From an uncultured Thiotrichaceae bacterium (lineage in GTDB: Bacteria; Pseudomonadota; Gammaproteobacteria; Thiotrichales; Thiotrichaceae), in assembly GCA_938038645.1 (NCBI GenBank), contig CALHTA010000054.1, forward strand, positions 1 through 20,008: a stretch of DNA of 20,008 nucleotides, read 5' to 3'. The position numbers and the translations under genes were made by a program. The notes under the pieces were generated by a model that searched no databases, was not told the origin of the DNA, and saw only the letters and a list, made by a program, of their open reading frames with translations. Position 1 is the first letter of the stretch; every line of letters begins with the position of its first letter. Positions 1 through 6,499 of this stretch are shown one piece after another.

Positions 1-54
1 GGTTGGTAGTGGTATTGTTGATCACAATAGTTATTTTTACTCAGGTATAAATCT

Positions 55-1185
55 ATGGACAGAAAATATAAATTATTAGTCGCAAGTTCGTTGGTTTCTG
101 TGATTGCTACAGGTTGTTCTTCTTACGGTACCCGTGGTAACACTGATCCTCAAACGAATGTTACAGGTGCAGGTGGTTATACGAGTCAGCAAGCTGCTAC
201 ATCAACGGTGTCAGATAACACGGTTCAGACAACGACTACTTCGAATGGCAGAACGCAACAGTGGTACATTGACCAGTACAATCGCAATAAAGCTGCGGGT
301 ACTAACAATGGCCGCACTCAGCAATGGTATATCGATCAGTATAATCGTGAGCAAGCTGCAAAGAAGAACCAAACTAACACTGCGCCAAACGGCCGCACAC
401 AGCAATGGTACATTGACCAGTACAACCGTAACAAAGCCTCTGGCACAAACAACGGTCGTACCCAGCAATGGTACATAGACCAGTATAATCGTGAGCAGGC
501 TGCTAAGAAGGCGAAAGCAAATACGGCCACTAACGGTCGCACGCAGCAATGGTATATCGACCAGTATAACCGCCAGCAAGCTGCCGCTAAGCAACGTCAA
601 CTTCAGCAACAGAGACAGCAGCAGCAAGCTCAACAGCAGAATCAGCAGGTTGCTACTAACGGCCGCAGTAAGCAGTGGTATATCGATCGCTTCAATCGCC
701 AGCAAGCAGCCAAAGCGGCTGCTCAAAATACTTATGTACCGCCAAAGCCAGTAGTGGTTAAGCCGTATGTTGCACCCGCTTATGTACCGCCTAAGCCTAT
801 CGTGTACAACGCGCCTAAAGCTTATGTTGCACCTGCTCCTGCGACTAAGACACAAACGCAATACGTTGATTACACAGGAGGCGTAGCTGCAGCGGCAACT
901 ACACCAACACCGACAAACAAAAACCTTTACACAGGCAGCTTCCAGCAGCCAAATACAACTTATCAGCAGTACACGCCTAGAACTTTCACCGGTGGTGCGA
1001 GCTCTGGTAATGCGGTAAGCACAGCAGCTACTTCAGGTGCTGGTACTTACATCGTAAAGAAAGGTGATACCGTGTTTGAAGTAATGCGTCAGACTGGCGT
1101 TTACTGGAAAGAGATTATCAGCATGAATAATCTTCAAGCGCCAAGCTACACCATTCAGCCTGGTCAAGCGCTACGACTCAGGTAA
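55..1185 (+). CDS. Repeat-rich lipoprotein with C-terminal LysM domain
   Basis: A 376-residue exported lipoprotein, probably peptidoglycan-binding. The N-terminus is a lipoprotein signal (basic MDRKYK, hydrophobic core, lipobox IATGC with Cys21 as the lipidated residue). Residues 64-215 hold six copies of a 14-residue motif NGR(T/S)xQWYID(Q/R)(Y/F)NR starting at 64, 85, 112, 133, 160 and 202, separated by Ala/Gln/Lys-rich spacers. Residues 227-250 hold two YVPPKPxV motifs in a Pro/Val-rich linker. Residues about 331-376 form a LysM domain (TYIVKKGDTVFEV start, then NNL and IQPGQAL), a fold known to bind N-acetylglucosamine of peptidoglycan. The first ATG is preceded by a weak AGG and begins a good signal peptide, so this start is preferred. 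It ends 27 bp before a bidirectional terminator. The role of the repeat is unknown; I do not recognise a named family for it. Confidence 0.88.
   Translation: MDRKYKLLVASSLVSVIATGCSSYGTRGNTDPQTNVTGAGGYTSQQAATSTVSDNTVQTTTTSNGRTQQWYIDQYNRNKAAGTNNGRTQQWYIDQYNREQAAKKNQTNTAPNGRTQQWYIDQYNRNKASGTNNGRTQQWYIDQYNREQAAKKAKANTATNGRTQQWYIDQYNRQQAAAKQRQLQQQRQQQQAQQQNQQVATNGRSKQWYIDRFNRQQAAKAAAQNTYVPPKPVVVKPYVAPAYVPPKPIVYNAPKAYVAPAPATKTQTQYVDYTGGVAAAATTPTPTNKNLYTGSFQQPNTTYQQYTPRTFTGGASSGNAVSTAATSGAGTYIVKKGDTVFEVMRQTGVYWKEIISMNNLQAPSYTIQPGQALRLR
244..699 (+). repeat. Six-copy coding repeat (NGRTQQWYIDQYNR motif)
   Basis: Six 42-bp units start at 244, 307, 388, 451, 532 and 658. Spacings are 63, 81, 63, 81 and 126 bp, so units 1-2 and 3-4 form a duplicated 144-bp (48-residue) double unit: the spacer after odd units reads NKA(A/S)GTN and that after even units starts EQAAKK. 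The codons differ between units (for example AGA, CGC and CGT for the first Arg) while the first five peptide cores are identical. Unit 6 has drifted (S, K, R and F substitutions). This indicates old duplications held by selection on the protein rather than recent slippage. Confidence 0.92.
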
Positions 1186-1206
1186 GCACTGACTTTTGTC
1201 ATTGCT

Positions 1207-1245
1207 AAAAAAGCCGCCTCTTGGTTAATAAGAGGCGGCTTTTTA
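1207..1245. terminator. Bidirectional rho-independent terminator
   Basis: A perfect 10-bp stem (GCCGCCTCTT at 1213-1222 with AAGAGGCGGC at 1230-1239, 7-nt loop) is flanked by A6 on the left and a T-run on the right. It sits between the 3' ends of the convergent LysM lipoprotein and thioredoxin genes and can serve both. Confidence 0.93.
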
Positions 1246-1273
1246 TTGTTCTTAAGAAATTCCGTTGATGAAA

Positions 1274-1807
1274 TTAGCTCCAGTCAAACAAGTTTTCCCA
1301 AAAGCTTTTTTTCTTTTCCGGGGCTTTATTTTGGTTGATGTATTCGTCTAACTGATCATAACTTAGTAAACCGATATGAGTGTCAATGAGCTCTCCCGAT
1401 GGGGACACGATGTAAGTTGTAGGCAATCCAGGAACTTCGCCAAAAGCTTCCATTGTGCTGGTTTGGGTTGGAATGATTGGGTAATTGATTTTTTGGTCTT
1501 TAACAAAATCTTTTAGTACATCTACTTCATCCATCCCAGCGTCCATCCCTAAGATGCTCACTTTGTCTGGATTGTCGTTAAGGAAGCGGATCAGATCAGG
1601 AATCTCAACGCGACACGGCGGGCAGAAGATAGCCCAGTAGTTTACGACAACCCATTTGCCTTGATAGTCTGAGAATTCATGAACTTTTCCATTCATATCT
1701 TGAAATGAAAAGTCTTCAACTGGTTTAGCATTTGCTGCTGAAAAACTGAGTGTTAGCAGTGCGACTAAAAGTAATTTTCGAAAAAAAATCAAATTTGAAT
1801 TAACCAT
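1274..1807 (-). CDS. Periplasmic TlpA-like thioredoxin-family protein
   Basis: A 177-residue exported thiol-disulfide oxidoreductase. A Sec signal peptide spans residues 1-27 (Arg10/Lys11, hydrophobic core, AxA-type cleavage after SAANA). The thioredoxin fold follows, with the active site WAIFCPPC (Cys62 and Cys65) then RxEIPDL, and the cis-proline in GLPTTYI (Pro129). The preceding sequence (DFSFQDMNGKVHEFSDYQGKWVVVNYW is the typical shape, about residues 32-58) is that of the AhpC/TSA-TlpA-ResA group. Members reduce disulfides or apocytochrome c cysteines in the periplasm; with no cytochrome biogenesis genes nearby the partner is unknown. A CPPC site rather than CGPC suggests a redox potential differing from thioredoxin (inference). 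It is monocistronic, divergent from arsC. Confidence 0.9.
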   Translation of the reverse strand: MVNSNLIFFRKLLLVALLTLSFSAANAKPVEDFSFQDMNGKVHEFSDYQGKWVVVNYWAIFCPPCRVEIPDLIRFLNDNPDKVSILGMDAGMDEVDVLKDFVKDQKINYPIIPTQTSTMEAFGEVPGLPTTYIVSPSGELIDTHIGLLSYDQLDEYINQNKAPEKKKSFWENLFDWS

Positions 1808-1878
1808 AAATTGTGACCGAAAGCTGGTTACATGTTAAGTTAGCGCCTTGTTAGCACTACCGTTATGAGAAGTTATAA

Positions 1879-2232
1879 ATGAGTAAGAAAGCGATCATAT
1901 ATCACAATCCTCGTTGTTCAAAATCCCGTGCGACCTTAGCGGTTTTAGAAGAGCAAAATGAATCTTTTGAGGTGGTTAAGTATCTAGAGACTCCACCCGA
2001 TGCAGAAACGCTTCGTCATGTGCTAGCTGCTCTAAAGCTCTCGCCAAGAGAGCTTATGCGTCGCAATGAAGTTGAATACGCTGAAAATGGGCTGGCGGAT
2101 GAAACCTTGACGGAAGCGCAGCTGATTCAGGCGATGATTGACCATCCAAAACTGATCGAACGACCGATTGTGATTAAAGGTGACAGAGTAGCCATTGGTC
2201 GTCCTCCTGAATCAGTAATTGAGATATTGTAA
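1879..2232 (+). CDS. arsC: ArsC-family arsenate reductase (glutaredoxin-type)
   Basis: A 117-residue cytosolic protein of the ArsC/Spx-like family. The catalytic cysteine motif HNPRCSKSR (Cys13) lies at the N-terminus. The arginines corresponding to the oxyanion site of plasmid R773 ArsC are present: Arg61 or Arg62 in ELMRRNE, Arg95 in LIERPIVI and Arg108 in AIGRPPE. The family reduces arsenate to arsenite with glutathione/glutaredoxin. A clear ribosome site GAGAAG lies at 1867-1872. It starts a run with wrbA 9 bp downstream and the DUF2069 gene; the same trio occurs in Pseudomonas. No arsR, arsB or acr3 is near, so this is the housekeeping YfgD-like version rather than part of a resistance operon, and its true substrate may not be arsenate. 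Confidence 0.9.
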   Translation: MSKKAIIYHNPRCSKSRATLAVLEEQNESFEVVKYLETPPDAETLRHVLAALKLSPRELMRRNEVEYAENGLADETLTEAQLIQAMIDHPKLIERPIVIKGDRVAIGRPPESVIEIL

Positions 2233-2241
2233 GGGTTACGT

Positions 2242-2835
2242 ATGACAAAGGTATTAGTACTCTATTATAGCCGTCATGGTGCAACGTTAGAGCTCGCCAA
2301 CCGCGTGGCTAGAGGGGCTGAATTGATTGAGGGGGTTGAGGCAATCATTCGAACAGTACCTGAAGTTTCTGCAGTGTGCGAAGCAACGGAAAGCGCTGTT
2401 CCTGAGCAAGGAGCGCCGTACGTTACGATGGAAGATGTCATTGAGGCAGACGGTATTGCTTTCGGTTCTCCAACTCGCTTTGGCTTGATGGCTACTCCGC
2501 TGAAATACTTCTTGGAGCAAACCTCTCCGCAATGGCTTTCAGGCAGTTTGATTGGAAAGCCCGCTGGCGTGTTTACCTCGACCTCGAGCATGCATGGTGG
2601 GCAAGAGGCTACATTACTTTCTATGATGCTTCCTTTGTTACACCACGGAATGGTTATCACGGGCGTGCCTTACAGTACGGCTGCGTTGATGACGACAGAG
2701 ACAGGAGGAACTCCTTACGGACCTTCTCATGTTGCTGGCGCTAACAATCAAAATGTCATTAGCGATGATGAACATACGATTAGTTTGGTATTAGGCAAAC
2801 GAATAGCTGAACTAGCGGTCGCACTTAAAAAATGA
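2242..2835 (+). CDS. wrbA: WrbA-type NAD(P)H:quinone oxidoreductase
   Basis: A 197-residue flavodoxin-like FMN protein, within one residue of E. coli WrbA. Visible motifs are the phosphate-binding loop YYSRHGATLELA (residues 9-20), the FMN-contact stretch GSPTRFGLMATPLKYFLE, and the WrbA-specific segment SSMHGGQEATLLSMMLPLLHHGM followed by GVPYS. The family performs two-electron reduction of quinones with NAD(P)H, thought to limit redox cycling. The start is preceded by AAGGG. It lies 9 bp after arsC and overlaps the next gene by ATGA, so it is the centre of a translationally coupled run. Confidence 0.95.
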   Translation: MTKVLVLYYSRHGATLELANRVARGAELIEGVEAIIRTVPEVSAVCEATESAVPEQGAPYVTMEDVIEADGIAFGSPTRFGLMATPLKYFLEQTSPQWLSGSLIGKPAGVFTSTSSMHGGQEATLLSMMLPLLHHGMVITGVPYSTAALMTTETGGTPYGPSHVAGANNQNVISDDEHTISLVLGKRIAELAVALKK

Positions 2836-3230
2836 AATCACTTAAATCGTCGTATTGGCTCACTTTACTATCACTGCTAGGTTTAGTCGTTTGTATTATT
2901 GTTTGGAATGCCTGGTTAGCAGTTGATCAGCAAGTACCGCTAGCTTATGAAATTGCTATTTTCTGCATCCCCCTTTTGTTGTTTTTGAAGGGGATATTTA
3001 ACGGTAAGCGTGGTATTTATGTCACGCTGATGGTGGTTGCTTTTTTCTATTTTTTAATGGGAATCTGGCACATCATAGAGCCTGCAGAGCGGTTATATGG
3101 TGTTGTAATTACCATTCTAAGTCTGGGGCTCTATTTGGGTGGTTATTTCTTTGCAAAAAATCACGACAAAATAGCGCAGGCTAAGTTTGATGCTGAAGAG
3201 GCAAAAGCAATCAAGGAGCGTCAGTCTTAA
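2832..3230 (+). CDS. DUF2069 inner-membrane protein
   Basis: A 132-residue integral membrane protein with four predicted segments (about residues 8-26, 36-53, 61-81 and 88-108) and a short charged, Lys/Glu/Ala-rich cytoplasmic tail. Length, topology and the FLMGIWHIIEP stretch fit the DUF2069 family, which has no assigned function. The ATG overlaps the wrbA stop (ATGA), implying translational coupling. The linkage of ArsC-like, WrbA and DUF2069 suggests a shared redox or quinone-related role, but that is inference. Its last 20 bp overlap the 3' end of mazG on the other strand. Confidence 0.8.
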   Translation: MKSLKSSYWLTLLSLLGLVVCIIVWNAWLAVDQQVPLAYEIAIFCIPLLLFLKGIFNGKRGIYVTLMVVAFFYFLMGIWHIIEPAERLYGVVITILSLGLYLGGYFFAKNHDKIAQAKFDAEEAKAIKERQS

Positions 3231-4053
3231 GCTTTTCTTCCGCTTTCACCTGTTGCCAAGCATTGTCTAAAGCTTCATCGTTGTACTCTGCGCCATCGCC
3301 ACTAATTTCAAGAATCTCTCTTAAACGATCGACGCGTCGTTCAAATTTATTGTTGGCCTTTCTCAGTGCGTTCTCAGGTTCAACTTTAAGTTGGTGCGAA
3401 AGGTTTGCAACGCTTAACAATAAATCGCCAACTTCCTCCTCGATACGTTCCTGTCCTTGATTCTCAGTGATGCATTCAATGACTTCATCGAGCTCTTCCC
3501 TTACTTTTTCTGCGACAGGCTGCCATTCATGCCAGTCAAAACCAAATTGGGCAGCACGTTTTTTAAGCTTTACTGAACGCATTAAGGATGGCTGACTTTG
3601 CAATATGTCTGAAAAGTGCCCTGATGTCTTGGGTGCTACATTAAAGTCTGTTAGCTGTTCGCGTTCTTTCTGTTTAATGCTTTCCCAATCCTGCTTTTGT
3701 TCTGCCTCTGATTCATATTTTTTCCCTTCAAATACATGAGGATGGCGACGAATCATTTTTTTACTGACAGTCCCAGCAACTGTGTTAAGATCAAAGTGAC
3801 CTTGCTCTTTAGCGATCTGGGAATAAAATACGATTTGAAACAATAAATCTCCCAGTTCATCACAAAGCGCTTCAGGTTTGCCGGTATCGATTGCAGCGCC
3901 TACTTCATACACTTCTTCTAAAGTAAACGAAAATAAGCTCTGCCAAGTCTGTTTAAGATCCCATGGACAACCCGTAGTTGGGTGACGAAGTTGGTCCATC
4001 ACATCGAGCAATTCTTGAATCGCATTAGAATTAATTGGCTTTGGCTTGGTCAT
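3211..4053 (-). CDS. mazG: Nucleoside triphosphate pyrophosphohydrolase MazG
   Basis: A cytosolic all-alpha NTP pyrophosphohydrolase that converts NTPs (and aberrant nucleotides) to NMP and pyrophosphate. From Met at 4053 the protein is 280 residues, close to the 263 of E. coli MazG. The N-terminal domain shows GCPWDLKQTW (28-37), the metal-binding EEVYE (46-50) and DELGDLLFQ (65-73); RRHPHVF follows; the second, degenerate MazG domain shows QFGFDWHEW, EELDEVIE and EEEVGDLLLSVANL. The open frame extends upstream to 4137, but those 28 extra residues are not MazG-like and would run into the divergent gene at 4114, so the internal start is preferred. No clear ribosome site is seen at either start. 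The mazEF toxin-antitoxin pair is not adjacent. Confidence 0.93.
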   Translation of the reverse strand: MTKPKPINSNAIQELLDVMDQLRHPTTGCPWDLKQTWQSLFSFTLEEVYEVGAAIDTGKPEALCDELGDLLFQIVFYSQIAKEQGHFDLNTVAGTVSKKMIRRHPHVFEGKKYESEAEQKQDWESIKQKEREQLTDFNVAPKTSGHFSDILQSQPSLMRSVKLKKRAAQFGFDWHEWQPVAEKVREELDEVIECITENQGQERIEEEVGDLLLSVANLSHQLKVEPENALRKANNKFERRVDRLREILEISGDGAEYNDEALDNAWQQVKAEEKLKTDAP

Positions 4054-4113
4054 ACTAAAAATAGTCCGCGTTAATAAATGGGGAAAGTGTACGTAAAGTT
4101 GGGGGTATAAATA

Positions 4114-4410
4114 ATGACGAGTATCAGTAACTCGCATTCAGCGCGTTTGTTCTTTTGGTTCCTGTGGCTAGGCGGTATTGCTCTTGGGTTTTTTCTGCTA
4201 GGGCAGTTTATCATTCATACAATTGTTAACAACAATATGCAGCGAGCGATTCCTTACGCTTTGGGATTTGTTTGGCAGTGCGGTGTTCAGCTCAGTGCTT
4301 TAAAAAGTTATCAAAATTCTGAACGCTTGCGAGAGCCACTGTTAATTCAGCTGTTAGGTAGCTTAGCACTGATTATTATCGTCTTATCAATCTTGGTTTT
4401 AAGAAGTTAA
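4114..4410 (+). CDS. Small hypothetical membrane protein
   Basis: A 98-residue protein, not recognised. It is strongly hydrophobic, with three likely membrane segments (about residues 11-35, 43-62 and 73-96), a polar N-terminus and a central cytoplasmic or periplasmic loop containing SYQNSERLREP. A G-rich ribosome site (GGGGG at 4101-4105) lies 8 nt before the ATG, supporting translation. It is divergent from mazG with only 60 bp between starts, which must hold both promoters. No catalytic motif is visible. Confidence 0.65.
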   Translation: MTSISNSHSARLFFWFLWLGGIALGFFLLGQFIIHTIVNNNMQRAIPYALGFVWQCGVQLSALKSYQNSERLREPLLIQLLGSLALIIIVLSILVLRS

Positions 4411-4621
4411 GTCAATAATATTCAGCTAGACTCAAGCAATAACAGGTTAGTCTGGTCTTGGGTTTGTATTAAAATACTGTTGGTTAAAGCCACACTTTAA
4501 CTGGATTCATCTAATGAAATTCAGTATGGTGGCGCTTGCTGTATCTGAGCGCGATGTGTCCTTCGCTAGCTTACAGGGAATACTAAAAAAAATAATAGTC
4601 TAATTATCAGGTTGGATTTAC

Positions 4622-6400
4622 ATGAATATTAAACGCAGACATTTTGAGATGGCTTGCTTCACATCAGTCGTGGTTTTGTTAGGTGCATGTAGCAGCACTC
4701 CGGATGTCAAGTCAGGCGACTCCATCACTTCAACATCAATCGCTTCAGAGTCTTTTGCAACGGTGCCTAGAACCAGTTCAACGTTGCAAAAACTTCAGCC
4801 TGTGCCGAAACCAGTCGTTGTAGCTCGTGCTGCGCCAGCGGCTAGAGTTCAGGCAAAAACAGCACCAAGAGTTGTTTCGACAAGACCTGTAGTGAAACCA
4901 AAAGCTAATTACGTACCGCCTAAACCAATTGTGGTGGCTGTTCATAATAAAGTGGCGCAACCGAAACGAAGTAATCGTCAAATAAACCAAGTAAGGAAGC
5001 CACAAAGGCAGCCTGTTGCGATAGCCAGTTCAGGGCTGAGAAGACCCGCACTGCCTAGAGCGAGTGCGGCAGTCGTCGCTGGTGCTCCTGTTATAAGACC
5101 GGCGACTGTTCCTCGCAGTAATACGAATGCGCAACAGCAGGCTCAAGCGAGAGCTCAGTGGGAAAAGCAACAGCAGGTGCTAGCCTATCGGGCGAAGTGG
5201 GACAGAGAGCAGAGAATTAAGGCTCAACAAGTTCAACAAGCTCAGCAGGCGCGACAGGCGCAGGTTCAATTAGCCAATGCTAGACAGCAGCAAGCACGTG
5301 TTCAACAAGCGAGTTACCAGCCGCGGGTCAATAATGCGGTATTGCAAAGACCTCAGGTCAATTATTCTCAAAACCGTTTGACGGGTGACTTTGCCGGTAA
5401 CCCACGCGCTGAAGCATTTATAAGGATGATGGCTTCCAAGCACCGTTTTGATCCTGCTTATGTCGCAGGAGTATTGAGCAGAGCGAAGGCGACTTCATGG
5501 TTACGAAAGCAAGCATATAAAGATGCTAATCCAGTGAAGCGAACGAAGAAAAGTACAGGTCCTAGTTGGTCAAACTATCGCCGCCGCTTTATTACATCAA
5601 GGCATATAAATGCAGGTACTGCATTTTACAACCGTCATAAGCGTTCTTTGCACCGAGCTGAGGCCCAGTATGGTGTTCCTGCAGAATATATTCTGGGTAT
5701 TATGGGCGTTGAAACTATTTTTGGTGGAAACGTAGGAACCGATAGAGCAATTGACGCCTTAGCGACGATGGGCTTTATGAATTCGCGTCGCGGCAACTAC
5801 TTCACTAGTGAATTAGAAAGCTTCTTTGTGATGACTCGCAGCGCTCGATTAGATCCTTTGGTGCCTAAAGCTTCTTGGGCCGGCGCGTTAGGTTTGCCAC
5901 AGTTCATGCCAAGTAATATCAAAAAGTATGGTGTCGATTTTGACGGTGATGGTGCGGTTAACCTCTGGACTCCTGATGACGCCATTGGCAGTATTGCAAA
6001 TTACCTCCGAGGTCACGGTTGGAAGCCTGGGGAAATAGCGGCAATTCCTGCAGTTAAAATTGGGGGTACTGGGTATTCAAGGTTGAAGAACGGCTTTAAG
6101 TACAAGCACTCACTGTCGAAGTTAGCACGAAATGGTCTGAAACCTGCTTATCCTGGTGTTTCTGGCATGGTGAATATGGTCAAGCTAAGAGTGCGCGGCG
6201 GTAACGAGTACTGGGTGGGTGGAAATAACTTCTACGTTATTACTCGCTACAACCATAGCAGCCACTACGCCATGGCCGTGCATCAGTTAGCGCAAGAAAT
6301 TCGCAAAAAGGTAAACCCTGGTAATAGGTCTATGCCAAGAGTTATTAATGCTTCAGCAGATAAAAATCTGTTACTGGAAGCCGCGAATCGACTGTTGTAG
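4622..6400 (+). CDS. MltB-family lytic murein transglycosylase lipoprotein, long N-terminal linker
   Basis: A 592-residue outer-membrane lipoprotein that should cleave peptidoglycan glycan strands, releasing 1,6-anhydroMurNAc ends. The lipobox LLGAC puts the lipidated residue at Cys23. Residues 24-255 are a low-complexity linker: Pro/Val/Ala-rich up to about 165 (with YVPPKPIVV at 97-105), then Gln/Ala/Arg-rich and possibly coiled coil to about 235. The catalytic domain begins near residue 258. The likely catalytic acid is Glu364 in MGVETIFGG, matching Glu162 of E. coli MltB. LGLPQFMPSNIKKYGVDF and the EF-hand-like DFDGDGAVNLW (calcium site in MltB) follow. E. coli MltB is 361 residues, so the linker is a large extension that could let the enzyme span the periplasm. 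A 211-bp gap precedes it and a terminator follows. Confidence 0.92.
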   Translation: MNIKRRHFEMACFTSVVVLLGACSSTPDVKSGDSITSTSIASESFATVPRTSSTLQKLQPVPKPVVVARAAPAARVQAKTAPRVVSTRPVVKPKANYVPPKPIVVAVHNKVAQPKRSNRQINQVRKPQRQPVAIASSGLRRPALPRASAAVVAGAPVIRPATVPRSNTNAQQQAQARAQWEKQQQVLAYRAKWDREQRIKAQQVQQAQQARQAQVQLANARQQQARVQQASYQPRVNNAVLQRPQVNYSQNRLTGDFAGNPRAEAFIRMMASKHRFDPAYVAGVLSRAKATSWLRKQAYKDANPVKRTKKSTGPSWSNYRRRFITSRHINAGTAFYNRHKRSLHRAEAQYGVPAEYILGIMGVETIFGGNVGTDRAIDALATMGFMNSRRGNYFTSELESFFVMTRSARLDPLVPKASWAGALGLPQFMPSNIKKYGVDFDGDGAVNLWTPDDAIGSIANYLRGHGWKPGEIAAIPAVKIGGTGYSRLKNGFKYKHSLSKLARNGLKPAYPGVSGMVNMVKLRVRGGNEYWVGGNNFYVITRYNHSSHYAMAVHQLAQEIRKKVNPGNRSMPRVINASADKNLLLEAANRLL

Positions 6401-6433
6401 CAAATACCGTCAATAATTGTAACGTAATACAAG

Positions 6434-6465
6434 AAACCTCAGGCCTATGCTTGAGGTTTTTTGTT
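6434..6465 (+). terminator. Rho-independent terminator after the mltB-like gene
   Basis: An 8-bp stem AAACCTCA (6434-6441) with TGAGGTTT (6452-6459), extendable by a G-U pair, is followed by a T-run. It ends 35 bp before the preferred ybiT start, which argues that ybiT has its own promoter or depends on read-through. Confidence 0.88.
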
Positions 6466-6499
6466 TAAAGGATTACATTCTTGCCAAACTTTTCTTGCG

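Noticed and set aside
211..861. 216-codon minus-strand open frame opposite the repeat lipoprotein
   Set aside because: It is the antisense of the repetitive coding array; its own repeats (VDIPLL-type) simply mirror the motif codons. No ribosome site and no domain.
4054..4137. N-terminal extension of mazG to the ATG at 4137
   Set aside because: The 28 extra residues are unlike MazG proteins, there is no ribosome site, and the extension would overlap the start of the divergent gene at 4114; the ATG at 4053 gives the family's usual beginning.
4411..4621. Possible terminator or regulatory structure before the mltB-like gene
   Set aside because: Only a 5-bp AGACT/AGTCT pairing and an imperfect ACTCAAG/CTTGGGT pairing were found, too weak to list.
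6461..6499. TTG start for the ABC-F gene at 6461
   Set aside because: It lies in the T-run of the upstream terminator, and the extra 13 residues are not seen in YbiT-type proteins; the ATG at 6500 gives the expected length.
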